Assembly: GCA_037013495.1 (NCBI GenBank)
Contig: CM072809.1
Location: 1,612,001-1,676,000, forward strand
From: Hippophae tibetana
Taxonomy: Eukaryota; Streptophyta; Magnoliopsida; Rosales; Elaeagnaceae
Length of the DNA stretch: 64,000 bases
Direction: 5' to 3'
Shown in pieces: positions 1 to 12,969 of this stretch (position 1 is its first letter; each line of letters starts with the position of its first letter). Under the pieces are notes generated by a model. The model ran no database searches and was not told the origin of the DNA. It saw only the letters and a program-made list of their open reading frames with translations. A program made the position numbers and the translations under genes.

Positions 1-207
1 TGTACCTCTTGCATATTAGAAATATAAATTTATCCATTTAGTCAACTAATATGTTCATCTTATCACGCATATCTTAATTCATGCAAAAATAATACAATTT
101 GTTTTTTGTTAAGTCTTGAAATGAGTGTTAATGCTGTTATAAAAGACATATAAACAAATAAAAACATATTAAAAATCAAATTCAATCTTTTATGCGTATA
201 ACATTTA

Positions 208-1358
208 CCCCACGTTTGGTTGGAGGGAATGGAATGGAATCAGAATTGATTCCGTCCATTTTGCGTGTTTGGTTGGACGGAATAGAGAGCGGAATGGAAT
301 CTGATTACTAAAAGAGAAGGAATCACAATTCCTTCTCCCACCTTTGGTAATCATTATTCCATTCCCATCTAAACTTTTTTTTTCCAATTCTACCCTCACC
401 TAAAATATAACCTTAAATTTAAATCCTAAATTCTTAAACCCAAAATTCCAAAACCCTAAACCCTAAACACAAAATTTCAAAACCCTAAATCCAAAATTCT
501 CAAACCCAAAATTCCAAAACCCAAAACCCTAAATCCAAAATTTCAAAACCCTAAATCCAAATCTTAAAATCCTAAAACCTTAAACCCTAAACCTCAAATC
601 CCTAAACCCTAAACCTTAAAACATAAATCCCAAAACCCTAAAACATAAATCCCAAATCCCTAAACCCTAAACCCTAAATCCCAAATTCCAAATCCTAAAA
701 ACCTAAATCCTAAACCCCAAATCCCAAATCCCTAAACCCTAAACCCTAAACCCTAAACCCTAAAACCCTAAACCTTAAAACATAAATCCCAAAACCCAAA
801 ACCCTAAAACATAAATCCCAAAACCCTAAACCCCAAATTTCAAATCCTAAAACCATAAACCCTAAACCTTAAACCTTAAAACCCTAAAACCCTAAACCCT
901 AAATCCAAAATTCTAAAACCCTAAACTATTTTTAGAAAAATAAGAATTTTAACCCTAAACCTTAACCTACAAATATAACCCAAATCCTAAATCCCTAAAC
1001 CCTAAATCACACATCCCAACCCTCAAAACCCTAAATCCTATTTAGAAAAATAATAATTTTAATAATATATTTATTTTTAATTAAGTAATACTTATTTAGA
1101 AAAATAATGATTTCAATAATGTATTTTGTCTGACGAAAAAATAGTAATTAAATGACATTATTTGAACTTTACAGCATGTAGGGGTATTAAGGTCATTTAC
1201 AGCTTTTTTCATTCCATTCCAGTGGCAAACCAAACACTATAATCCTGATTCTGAGCTTGATTCCAGTGGTCAAACCAAACAAAATTGTTTCCTTTCCATT
1301 CCATTCCATTCCGATTCCGATTCCGATTCCGATTCCATTCCACGAACCAAACGCCACC
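208..1358. mobile_element. Tourist-like (PIF/Harbinger) non-autonomous transposon filled with telomere-like repeats
   Basis: The two ends are imperfect terminal inverted repeats. The left end (208 onward) reads CCCCACGTTTGGTTGG followed by GGAATGGAAT. The right end, reverse-complemented from 1358, reads GGTGGCGTTTGGTTCG followed by GGAATGGAAT. Both sides are flanked by TTA (205-207 and 1359-1361), the target duplication of PIF/Harbinger elements, and the GTTTGGTT core resembles Tourist MITE ends. No transposase frame is present. The interior is mostly degenerate CCCTAAA repeats, and the right part has several GGAATGGAATC/GATTCC subrepeats. Related right ends occur at 56462-56701 and near 63020-63140. 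Family assignment is inference from ends and duplication size; a hAT or other MITE family is the alternative. Confidence 0.72.
395..1050. repeat. Degenerate telomere-like (CCCTAAA)n array
   Basis: About 650 bp consist of degenerate seven-to-eight-base units centred on CCCTAAA, with many variants such as CCCAAAA, TCCTAAA, CCTTAAA and CATAAATCCC. The best-preserved run is near 735-770. Non-telomeric sequence and transposon ends border it on both sides, so this is an interstitial array inside the transposon and not a chromosome end. CCCTAAA is the canonical plant telomere C-strand unit. Confidence 0.9.
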
Positions 1359-1361
1359 TTA

Positions 1362-1930
1362 AAGATTAAAAAACACAATAGAAGATTAAAATTAAATACA
1401 TAAATACTAATTAACAGTAAATACAATTACAATACATTCAAAGACTTCATTATTTATAATTTAATTACATCATAAAATATTAATTTTATTTGCATATCAA
1501 ATTATTTAATATATATATATATATATATATATAATATGTAAAATAAAAAATAAAAAAATTGACATAAATATCATTCAAATTTGAGGCAAATTTGTCATCA
1601 AAATTTTATTATTGTGTGATTTTGACATATTATAATTTAGGTTAATATTTTTTTAATAGATTATTGATTTAGCTTTGTTAATAATATCTTTTTTTTTTGT
1701 CTCTTTTAAACTATTAAACATTTACACGTATATGCTCACATATAATTTTAAAAAATTATCATAAAAAAAATTATAATACTATTTTAAGTTTTATATTTGT
1801 ATCAACTATATCATTTTTATTAAATAATTATCTAAATATTAAAGAATATAACAACTTTAAAATTTAGTTTTTGTATTTTATATATATATTACAAATTCTT
1901 AAAACTGTATGTTAAATAATTATCATTTTT
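1362..1930. other. AT-rich intergenic DNA with a (TA)n run
   Basis: No supported gene. A (TA)n microsatellite lies at about 1509-1533. The rest is low-complexity A/T sequence. Confidence 0.7.
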
Positions 1931-2490
1931 ATGTATGTTATTTTTTGGGGAATGAAATTGTACAAATCCATGAACTTGTCGAATTTTCGTTTGTTTAAAA
2001 AAAATTTATTGTTAGAGATGAAGAATCAACCGTACGTGATAATTCCTATGAAACGTGTGATAAGACTTTCGAATTTATGTATAGTTAATCTTGTTGAGAC
2101 CCATGGTGGGTAAACTCTTTTTTGGAGTGATAATATTAATTTAATTTTTCACTTTAGTAGGGATTATTTTATTGAGTTTGGAATGTTACGTTCTTTTAAT
2201 ATTCGAGTGTGTTTATGCGTGTATACTATTTTTGATGATGATGTACGTAGAAAACAGTGGACGATCTAAAAAGATAGGCTTTCTTTGTATGATCGGGCTT
2301 GTCTAATTAGTGACTTTAATGATATCAACTCGATTGTTGAGAAACTTGGTGGGAGGTATTGATGTGATACATCTAAGGAAGATTTTCAATGGTTTCTAAA
2401 CAAAGAAAATTTGGTAGACTTAGACTGTATCAAACCCTTTTTACTTGGAGCAATAAAAGAGGAGATTTTGAGGTTAATGCATTGACATAA
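1931..2490 (+). mobile_element. Decayed LINE (L1-type) endonuclease-domain fragment
   Basis: Short interrupted frames together resemble the N-terminal apurinic-like endonuclease of plant L1 LINE ORF2 proteins. In order they show a VIFWGMKLYKS segment (normally the ETK-type active-site strand), a HGG-stop-TLFWSD segment (normally a GGL.L.W strand), then SDFNDINSIVEKLGG near 2310-2355, and FQWFLNKENLVDLDC followed by an FTWSNKRG-like segment up to about 2465. The DFN and TWSNKR blocks are characteristic of this fold. Several in-frame stops and at least one frameshift make it non-functional. No reverse transcriptase follows, so this is a fragment. Limits are approximate. Confidence 0.7.
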
Positions 2491-2499
2491 AAAGATGGA

Positions 2500-4000
2500 T
2501 ATTTTAATTTTAGATAACTGAAACTGTAATTAACTGTAAAAATTTGATAATTTTTAATCAAAAATAACTGTAATCGATAAGACGTATGATCAAAATGATT
2601 TGAGTAAAACAACGTTGAACCAATACACATGCCTAGAGAAGAAAATAAACAAAAATTTCCGAAAAATCTAATTGTTTTACCTTAATAAATAGTCTTATAA
2701 TTATATTGTCATTCTCACATCTTTTAACATTTTATTCAATCAAAAAGTATTATTTCATAACAATTTTATGTATATAACACTATCAAAAATAAAATGTGTT
2801 AAAAATTGACAATGGATGGTCATATATTACAATAATACATATTTTATCTAGACCAAAAGAATTATTTTATGTATATAACATTATTAAAAATAAAATATGT
2901 GCTAAAAATGACAATCAATAGTCATATATTGTAATAATACGTATTTTATCTAGACTAAAAAGATTAGGCTGAGCTTATATAATGTAAATAAGTGTATGAA
3001 TATATAACCAATTATTGAAAAAATAGAAGAAAAAAAATTGTATTTAAAAACAATAGTGAAAACCATTGTAACAAAAACAATCGTAAAAAAGAACTTATGT
3101 GTTGAAGAAAATCCGGTAAAAACAAAAATAATGCAAAGCTTATAAATTAGAAGGCATTGAATTGAAAGTTAAGAAATACAGTGATAATACATTTAAAAAA
3201 AAAGAAATTATGTTTTGATCAGGAGAAATAAATATACTTACAAAATATTAGTCTTTGAAATAAATGTTGATATGTTATTAATTGAGAGTATAAATACCAT
3301 CTTCTTACGGAGGAACCAAGGTCAACTTATTACCCCTAATCGACCGTAGAGCCCACACAAGGCCCATTAAGGAATCATACTATTGGGCTCAGATAGACAT
3401 ATTGTATTTAATACGCTGGTGAAATATGAATGAAGCTTCGTATGTATAGCAAATGGCAGTAGAGTGATGATGTTCCGTACAGTAAATAAGGGTAGAACTT
3501 CTAGAAAATCATAAACAAGATAGCCTCGATTCAGAGATTGTATACACCATATGCCATTTAGTGTTCTGTTTGAAGGGGTCCCCTGTAATAAAATGCTTCA
3601 TGCAAGAAAGGGTAAATACGACATTTATGATTGGAAGAGGAACTAACCCATTGCAATAATCTAACTAGGCTCGTGTTAAACTGTTTTATGTAACATTAAC
3701 TCTTTTTAAAGTTTTAAGATATTAAAATAAAGTTAACAGGATTTTCATATATCTATTATTTATCTATTTTATGCACTATATGAATCAACTCATGTAACAT
3801 GGATTGAAACTAAGTTGGTTCTGTTTAATTCTTTAAATAAAAAAACCAATCACTTAAAATTTAAGAATTTTGTTTTTAAAAATAATGAAATCCCATCATT
3901 TATTTATCTTTTAGGAATGTATCTATGGACATTATTAGATTAATTAGAAAGTAAAATACATGTAATGTTGAATATTATAATTATTACATCTGTAGAATGA
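2500..4000. other. Intergenic, no gene recognised
   Basis: AT-rich DNA with a somewhat more balanced patch at 3300-3660 (CACAAGGCCCATTAAGG near 3356). Two related blocks at about 2700-2810 and 2860-2960 share an ATGTATATAAC(A)-(C)T.TC/TTAAAAATAAAATATGTG motif. No coding frame is credible. Confidence 0.6.
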
Positions 4001-4110
4001 TTTTCGAAACATATACATCGCTAATGTGTAGTGTGATGAGAGATTATATAAGGGCTTTTCGAAACATATACATCGCTAATGTGTAGTGTGATGAGAGATT
4101 ATATAAGGGT
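4001..4110. repeat. Near-perfect 55-bp tandem duplication
   Basis: A 55-bp unit beginning TTTTCGAAACATATACATCG occupies 4001-4055 and is repeated head to tail at 4056-4110. Only the last base differs (C versus T). Such a clean duplication in decayed surroundings suggests a recent event. Confidence 0.95.
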
Positions 4111-5150
4111 TTGTATACCTCTAAAAATCAATTAGTTTTTTGAAGTTTACGTGTTATGTATATTTTTATTCAATACATAATTTTTGTATTTATAGTATGT
4201 CATGCTTTAAAAAAAATGTGATAAGTTTTAATAATTTTATCTTTATATTCTACACCAATTTTTGAGTTAAGATAAATTTTATTAAATTAGAACAAGTTAC
4301 CATGTATTATAAATATAGGTCTATAATTTTTATTTGAAATAATAATAACATATTTAGAGAGATTCTTCATTTAAACAATATATATATATATATATCATTG
4401 CACTACAAGTTAATTAATAATAATTATTATTTTAAATAATTGTAATAACTCTATATCATCAAATATTAAAAAAAATTGAGTATTTTTTTATAATATAACT
4501 CGTTATTTTTATCCTATAATTATCTATTATATAAATTTTAAAATATAAATTTTCTAATATTTTAGATTAAAGTGAAAAAAAGAAGGTAATAAGTTCTATT
4601 TAATTTCTAAAACGAAGAGAACCTATAAGTTTTATAGTATGGGTGACGCATGGATTGCATGTGAAGAGCAATTGGGAATTTGTACATTGACGGTCCAAAA
4701 TGAAGAATAAATAAATAAATAAAATTTAAAACAATTATCAAATGGCTCCACTTATTTAATATATGAAAAGTGGGGTCCTCCTCACTCTCAACTACCCAAA
4801 ATAGGCACTTCAATCACCATCTGCATTAATATCTTCATGTAAATTAATAGCATCTTTCAGTGGGCTCCAAAGGATTGCCACTTCCTCCAAGGCAAAAGCC
4901 CACAAAAATAATCGAAAGAACATTAGCTCCCTAGCAAGGAAGCAAAGAAAACAATAGAAGCTTCATGTTTTAGGATAAAAATTTGAAAAAACTATATATC
5001 ATAATTTTATAATATATTGATAGGATGTGATATAATAACATAATTAAACTCATATAATCGTATTTAATTTTAACAATATTAAATTTAAAATATTTTTGTA
5101 ATATATAAAAATAAGATTACTCGATAAGTTATTATATTCATTTGTTTCTC
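4111..5150. other. Intergenic, no gene recognised
   Basis: AT-rich. A more GC-balanced patch at 4620-4960 contains GTGGGGTCC and GTGGGCTCC motifs but no credible reading frame. It could be a relict promoter or an old gene scrap; nothing identifies it. Confidence 0.5.
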
Positions 5151-6360
5151 TATTATTACAAATTTATAAAATCGTAAAGAATTAATACCATATAAATTAT
5201 ATATATAATATAAATCATTCAATTTTAAAAATTTAACATAAAAATAATAATTAAATCTTATATTACTTATAAATATTACACTAATATCATTGTTAATTAA
5301 TGTGAAATACTTTTTTTATTCACTACAATCATTATTTGATCTAATATTTTATATTTTTAATCGATTGTTATTTTATTCTAATTTTATCCATAGTTTTTTT
5401 TCTAGTCTATTAATCAATTGAAATTATAATATCATATAAATTTTGTATAATATATAAGAAACATGAAACATACAATCATAAATGGCAACCTATAACGAAT
5501 GTAAGTTCATATTAATTATAAATTTTACAATAGTGTATTTTTTAATCAATGTGTAATATTATTTTTTTACACTAACATCATCCTCAAAGTGTGGATCATC
5601 CTAGTAAAGTCCATAAGAAGTATAGGTATTCCAATCTCAAAAGATTAACTCAATGATTGAATACACTAATAATCTTTATAAACTCTATTATAACATTATA
5701 GATAATCAATGAGATATTACTCTTAATATCTACCTCAAAATGTGAGTATTTGTTTATTGTAAAACTCATCACTTTGTATTTTTAATCAATTTTATTATAT
5801 TATATTCTATTCTATTTTGATCACGTGTTTTTTTTATTTTTTTAAGGCATGTTTCAATGTTCTTTGTGAAATGAGGCTCAAAGTTTTTGACTAAACCGAT
5901 TGAAATTCTGATACTATATTAAAGTTTATAAGAATCATAGACTTTCTAATCGAAGATTAATCTAATGAGTAAAGATACTCACAATACTTATAAACTCTAA
6001 CATAACATTGTACTTAATCAACGTGGGATATTACTCTTAACACATCTGACCCAACATTATATTTTTAACTTATTTTTATTATATTTTAATTTTAATTTTG
6101 ATTATTTGTCTTCTTTTTTAGGAATGCGTATTTTCTTCTAAGTGAGAGATCCATTAATTTTTTTAGTATACTAATTGATTGAAGTTCTTATATTATGTAA
6201 ACTTTGTATAGTGTATAACAAACATAAATAATCTAATCTTAAAAAATTAACATAAAAAAAAGACAAACCTTATACTACTTGTAAATATTATAATAATATA
6301 TTTTTTAATTAGCATGAGACACTCTTTTTATTTATAACCATTACCAAAGTTTTAAATGAA
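5150..6360. repeat. Cluster of degenerate dispersed repeats
   Basis: Several diverged copies of one AT-rich motif recur at roughly 5155-5330, 5395-5590, 5600-5750, 5890-6060 and 6180-6350. Shared words include ATA(T)CATATAAA, TTTGTATAATATATAAGAAACAT, TATAAACTCTA.TATAACATT and GAGATATTACTCTTAA. A related scrap lies at about 37725-37800. This looks like an old transposon-derived repeat rather than a tandem satellite. The family was not identified. Confidence 0.55.
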
Positions 6361-9300
6361 TATTTAAGATATTTATCATGAATTTGATACTTTTATTTCA
6401 TATTAGTTATCCTAAAAATTAATACCGTAAAATTTCTTAAAAAATGAAATCCTAATTTAAAGATATTTTATGAATAAAATTAAAATATTAAATTAATATA
6501 AAGAGTTAAAATTATGAACTTTAAGTTTTCACAAAATTTAAATATATTTTATTTTTTAAATGATCCACTTATTTAAATTGTTTTTTAAAATAACCCAACC
6601 CATTCTCCAATATGTTAAAACATACATGTTTAAAATAATTGATAAACAAATCTTCAATAATAATTATACAAAAATTAAATGTTTTTCATGTTCTATATAC
6701 ACATTCAAACAATAAAATGAGTATGATTTATATTTTTATAATATGTTACATATTCATCAATTACAAACATAATATAAATTCATGATAATATTTATTTAAC
6801 ATTAATAAATTTGAATAACTGTTTATCTTTACTAGCAAAATTTTATAAAAATTAGTTGTAGAAAATAAATAAATAAACTTTAAAAATATATAATAATTTT
6901 TTTAAATACATGGCATAACTTTCTTTTTTTTTACATAAAGTTTCATTTGTAATCCCATGAAAAAAGGTTGTAATAAATAACATATATATATTTTAAGATA
7001 ATTAAAAATAAAACTATATGAACAAATGAATCATGTATAAAGAAGGAGTGTAAGTTTATAATAGAGATAAATAACATAATATTTTTTTAAAATAATTATA
7101 TTATTCACATACTTGTCTTATATTCAAATTTCATAAATAGGGTTTATGTCATTGTTATCAACACAATATAGTATTATTAGAAAGTGCACTTAGATCTATA
7201 ACATCTATCAAATAATATATTTTCATTCAATTGTGATTAGATTCATAACAAACGCTAATCCCCAAAATAACAACATAAATAATAATTAATGTTATTATAG
7301 TATTGACATTAGTGATAAAAAATGCTTTAAAATTGAATGAAAATCACATGTGTAACTAAAGGAAAACAAATAGGATTAATGTATCGAAATAAAACAAAGT
7401 GAAGCTATCTTAAAATTATGGTTTTAGATGAATAATATATATACAAGAATTAAGTTACTCTAATTCGTTTTGATTCAACTTATTTTAAGTGAGTTATAAT
7501 TCAACACAATTCATCTAAATTTTATGTGAATTAAATTTAGTTTAATTTATTTTTAAATCATGAGTTGAATTGAACAATACAAGATAACTCATTTATAATA
7601 TTTATTAAAAATATAAATTTTATATAAATATTATATTTTTATAAAACAAAAAAATAGTATCATTTAATTGAATTTTTCTATAATAACATTAAATGCTATT
7701 GTTAACCGAGAGGTTTACAAGTGTTTGAAAACTTTACAAACATAATTTTTATATCGAAATTTTCTAGTTATTATGACTTTTCACAACAAATATCAAGATA
7801 TATATATTACATCATAGTTATACTGTTCAAATAACTTAAAATTATGTACATTGTATACATATTTAATTGTATTTTATTTAAACACTTAATTGAATCAATT
7901 ATGATATTAAATGAAAAAGATATTAACATTTTTAATTTGATGAATAAATCTCCATTAAAATATAATAAATCAACTATATATAAACCTTGTACTAGTAAAT
8001 AACTACAAATAAATATTTTTTTGACAAATTTTCAGAGAAAACAGTACAAATAAACAAGGTAGGATAAATTTTAAAGGACTGGACCATAATGGTTTAATGA
8101 TAGGGAGATATCATTTCAATGTGAAGACTTCTACAATTTTCTGGACCAGTTGATAGGTATAGACCACCATAAACTTTTAGTTTAAAATAAAAACTATATA
8201 TTTTGGAAATGTGGCCACAAAACATTTATTAGAAAAATATTAAATATATATATATATCATAATATTTTAAAGAAAAAATTTATATATTATAAATTATATT
8301 ATTATTATAATTGATACGATAATTAATTATAAATTTTAAAATAAATTATATTATTTTAATTAATAATTATCTATTTTTAACTTTACAACTTAATATTTTA
8401 TTATAAATTATGATTTCTCACTCCATGAGCTAATTACAATAAAATAAAATAAAATAAAAAGATTAGTCCTCTTATTTTTTATGATATAATTATTCAATTG
8501 TTTTATTTTTAACTCTTAAAAAAATGTTATTATGTTATAAGTAAAAATCCTATATACATTACATTTGTAAATATGTAAAAGAACCTATATTTTTCACATT
8601 ATATACAAAGATTATATATATACCGCGTGCATAGAGTTAAAAAATAAATAAATATTTATCAAATGGTTATATTATGCGTTAAAAAAATAGTTGGTATAAA
8701 TAAATTGATGAAAATTTAACCTACATATTTTATAATTTATATCCACTGTTCATATATATTTAGGTAATTGTTAACATAAATATTTTTTATTTAATGAGTG
8801 AAATTTACTTAATAAAATCTAAAGATTTAAATGAATTAAATGTAACTTAGTTATATTAACCCATGAATTGAAGGATTTTATATCATGATTCATGACAAGT
8901 TTCACAGCCGCATTCTAATAAGAATAAATATTTGTTATTAAAAAGTAAAATATTTCAATTTTAAACTTATTATTATTTTTTATCAAAAAGAAAAACTCCA
9001 ACCTCATTACAATTGTGTGATAACAAAATGATTTTTTTTTTCCCACTCGGTAACAAAATGTTAACTATTTTAAAAACTCGACCGAAAAAAATTATAAATA
9101 AACTAAAAAAGAAAAATAAAACAATAATAAACACTAGGTAAGTAGGTATACATTTTCCGTGGTTGGACTTGTACCACATTGATAATATACTTTAAAGTTT
9201 AAACACATTAATGAAGTGGGGCGGTCTCATACTTATGATAAAGTTGGCAGTAAATTATATATATGTATATTACCATTTAAACACATTATTATTAAAAAAT

Positions 9301-10849
9301 AATTACATAATGATAGAAATTATTATTTTTATTGTATTAGACATAATTTTTAACTTCAATAATTATAGTTTAATTTTAATAAATAAAAACAAATAAAAAT
9401 TTATCCTTTTATAATTATTTTTTAAAAATATTAAATTTTACTATAAATTATTTAATATATAATTGATATGTATATTCTCCCAATTTAAATAACAAAGGAA
9501 AAAAGGAAAGAAATAACAACATTTTTAAAATTTCTTAAAATTTATAATGCAAAAAATTTAACCACTATTTATATCTCACATATTTGTATTGCTAAATAAA
9601 AACTTTATTTTAAAACTTTCACGTTAAAAGCTATTTATTTGACGTTCAAGTTAAACTTTAGCATTAGATTTGTTTAAGGATTAATTTTGATTAATTAAAG
9701 CTCGTTTAATATTATTTATATGTTAATATTTTTATTTTTATATTAGGTTATTATTTGTTTAACTTTTTTTAAAAAAGATATTAAATGAAAATAGACTTAT
9801 TTTTGTTTTTAGACGATGGACTTGTTTAATAGAAAAATGTCTTTATTTAGACTAAATACACTACTATTCAATATTTATTAGGTGTCAAAATATCACTCAA
9901 TATATTTACTATTATACGATTAAGATGTGAAGTGAGGTTAATATAACTAAATAAAGTGTTTGTAAGATTTTGCAACCTAAATAGTATAAAATAGTGAATT
10001 ATACAAATTCAATTTTCTAATCCAAAAACAATTAGGCCACGTTAATATTAATATAAGATTAATAAATAATTTATATATATATAACCAAATATTGTCTGCT
10101 TATCTTTTTTCTTTTTTTAAAAAAAGTAGTTGTTTTTAGTCGGATTATTGAAGGATTTTTCACCCCTCAAGATCAATGATTTTACGAAATAGTCGTCTTT
10201 TGAATAAATAACAATTTTTTTTCTTATAAAAAAAAATACTAATATTAATTAATTTTACATACACTTTTATATTTATAATATTTTTATACTGTTATATATC
10301 ATAATTATTTAATTTTTTTGAGAAATAATTAAATTTTTTATATAATATTAATACCTAACAAAATTTAAATAATCTACGTTAAAAAATGAATCCAAATTTA
10401 TGACTGCTTAATATTATTATTTTGTTACATATGTAAATAATATCAAATCTATATTCTTCTGTTGGGGTGAAAACTGAATAGAGGTTTTGAATTTTGGAAT
10501 CTAAAAATATATTTTAAAAAAATAATGGTATTCTTGGCGAAACCTCTGGCTTTCAGATTCTGGATTCAATTATATTATATTATCTTTTATAAAATAATAT
10601 TGGAAAATTAATTTAGCAATTTGTATGACTGGGACAAAATCAATAAAGGCCCCATGCAATCAAATAATGAATCTGACCGAACGCTAAAATAAATTATTTA
10701 TTTTTATTATGGTAAAACAGCAGCTAGCAATAAACAAGACGTTGAAAGAGCCTAAACCTCGAGCAATTATGTAAAACGCCATATGTTATAAATTTATTAT
10801 CCTAACAAATGATAATTAAAGTGATAGAATTCTTTTTGCAACATATATA
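6361..10849. other. AT-rich intergenic DNA, no gene recognised
   Basis: About 4.5 kb of very AT-rich sequence without a credible coding frame, RNA gene or structured repeat. Short open frames at 8973-9179 and 9211-9396 have compositions expected of random A/T-rich DNA and are not supported. Confidence 0.6.
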
Positions 10850-11110
10850 TAAGATTTGATTTGATAACTATTTTAATTTTATATTTTATATTTCAAAAAA
10901 TTTAAAATTATATATATTTGATAGCTTATTTTTAATTTATATTTACTAAATTTTAAAACTCAATTTTAAAATTTGCTTATAAAATAAGCATTAAAAATAA
11001 TTTTAGAGCTTAAAAAATTAAAAATTAAAAATAGGTTGTCAAATATGTATATCTAATTTTTAATTTTTATTTTTCAAAGTTAAAATTAAAAATTATTTGT
11101 CAAACAATTT
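10850..11110. mobile_element. MITE-like nested inverted repeat
   Basis: An inner inverted repeat pairs ATATTTGATAGCTTATTTTT (from about 10913) with its near complement ending about 11045 (AATAGGTTGTCAAATAT). An outer pair joins GATTTGATAACTATTTTAATTTT near 10858 to AAATTATTTGTCAAACAATT near 11090-11110. A small loop-side palindrome lies at 10975-10995. The structure fits a short foldback or MITE element without coding capacity. Exact ends and target duplication were not resolved. Confidence 0.55.
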
Positions 11111-11639
11111 TTTTTCCAAAAAATTTTAAAATTTAATTTTTAATTATAAAATTAAAGAATTAAGAATTAAGAATTAAAATTATTATAATATATTGAGTAA
11201 GTTGATGATAAATTTTATCACCACACCTCATTCATAATAGCATAAATTTTATATTAATAAAAATATTAAAATTAACATGCAATTTATAAATAATTGGTTA
11301 GCTAATACATATATTTTTATCTCATATTTTGTGTTAATACTTTTAAGAAAATATAAACAATTTTATGTAATTTAAATTTGATAGGTATATAGTAGTGTTG
11401 ATTGTTGAGTAATAATTGATATTATTTTACAATTCTTGATGTTTTTTTTTAAAAAAAGTCTTTATAAAAACATTTTGGTATTTGAAAAAATGTATAGAAT
11501 AATCAATAAACATTAAAAAAGTAACAAAGATAAAAATGAAGGAAATCTAAGTGCATATTGATATTTATTTATGTATTAAAAAATAAAAAGAAATTAAAAA
11601 ATTTAGAAATAATCAAAATGGTACACGATAAAACTAATA

Positions 11640-12280
11640 AAATAACTACTTAGAAAAATGTATTTATTTTAAGGATATTTTTGTATTTATTTATATATAT
11701 AAATAAAAAGTGTATTTATTTTAAGAATATTTTGATATTTATCTGTGTATATAAATAAAATGTATTTATTTGTGTGTAAAAAAATAGCATAATGAAAAAA
11801 ATACAGAGAATAACCAATGAATAGTACAAAACCAACAAAAACAAAAAATGAAGGAAATATAAATGCATGTTGATATTTTTTTGTGTATTAAAAAATATAT
11901 GAAAACTAAAAAGTAAAAAAAAACGATATACAATAAAACTAACAAAATAACTATTTATATATATATAAAAAATTATTTTAATGATATTTTGATATTTTTT
12001 TGTGTGTATAAATAAAAATTATATTTATTTTAAAAATGTTTTGATATTTATTTTAATTTTTTTATATTTATTGTGTGTTTATTTATTTTAAGAATATTTT
12101 GATATTTATTTATGTATGAAAAAAATATAAAATAATGGAGTTGAAGAATAATTAATGTAGATAGTTAAGGTATTTTGGTATTTATTTATGTATATAAATA
12201 AAAAAAATGTATTTATATTAGGGTATTTTGATATTTATTTATGTATATAAATAATAAATAAATATTTTTAATGATATTTA
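11640..12280. repeat. Degenerate tandem AT-rich repeat block
   Basis: A motif of the form TGTATTTATTTTAAGGATATTTTGATATTTATTTATGTATATAAATAAA recurs at irregular spacing of about 45-70 bp through this stretch, in at least six recognisable copies. Two diverged copies of a preceding segment (GTATAGAATAATCAATAAAC, then AAAAATGAAGGAAAT) occur near 11490 and 11810, so the array may have grown by duplication of larger blocks. Confidence 0.65.
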
Positions 12281-12384
12281 TATGTAAAATAAAGTAGTGA
12301 AATAATGGAATTGAGGAATAAGTATGGTAGATAACTAAAGAAAAAATGTAAAATTAATGTTAAAAAAATAGAAAAGGAAGATTT

Positions 12385-12388
<4 letters not shown>

Positions 12389-12443
<55 letters not shown>
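12389..12443. repeat. (GA)n microsatellite
   Basis: Uninterrupted GA dinucleotide run of about 27 units. Its minus-strand translation produces the artefactual poly-(Leu-Ser) open frame in this area. Confidence 0.97.
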
Positions 12444-12446
<3 letters not shown>

Positions 12447-12908
12447 GACCAAGACTTTTTATATATAATGATTTAACACTTCTCATAAATTATAGAGCTG
12501 AGCTGATAAAGGATGTTTTTGGCAGTGTACGAGCTACTTTGGAGATTAAACAGTGATGTTTTGCTACGGTTGCGGCACAAAAAGGAAGGTTGATATTATT
12601 AGTAGGAAAGGTTTATAATAATGTATCATAATTTATTAATAATTATAGTGAAATTCACATAAAATATTATTATTAAAAAATCAGAATTGTATAAAGAAAT
12701 ACGGAGCATAGGTGAAAATCCAAGGAAAGATTTATTAACGTTGTGAGAATTAGTAGGTACAAAAGTGTACAATGTAAAACCTTATTCTCCTTTATATTTC
12801 CATATTGTGACTATGCTGTTGCCAGCTGTATTCCATCTCTAGGAATAGTCTCCCTCCGTGTACGCCGAGTACGTACTCTTAATTACTTGCCCTTTTCGTT
12901 TCTGCATG

Positions 12909-12969
12909 CTCCATCTCCATCTCCATCTCCATCTCCATCTCCATCTCTCCATCTCTCCATCTCCATCTG
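12909..12969. repeat. (CATCTC)n hexanucleotide microsatellite
   Basis: About ten units of CATCTC/CCATCT, with two shortened units near the right end. It follows a more GC-balanced patch (12740-12905) that might be a gene relic, but no protein could be recognised. Confidence 0.95.

Noticed and set aside
395..1050. Possible chromosome end (telomere)
   Set aside because: Units are degenerate and flanked on both sides by transposon ends and ordinary sequence.
8973..9396. Two short open frames
   Set aside because: Composition is that of random A/T-rich DNA; no motif, no context.
12268..12486. Minus-strand open frame with poly-(Leu-Ser)
   Set aside because: Translation of a GA microsatellite.
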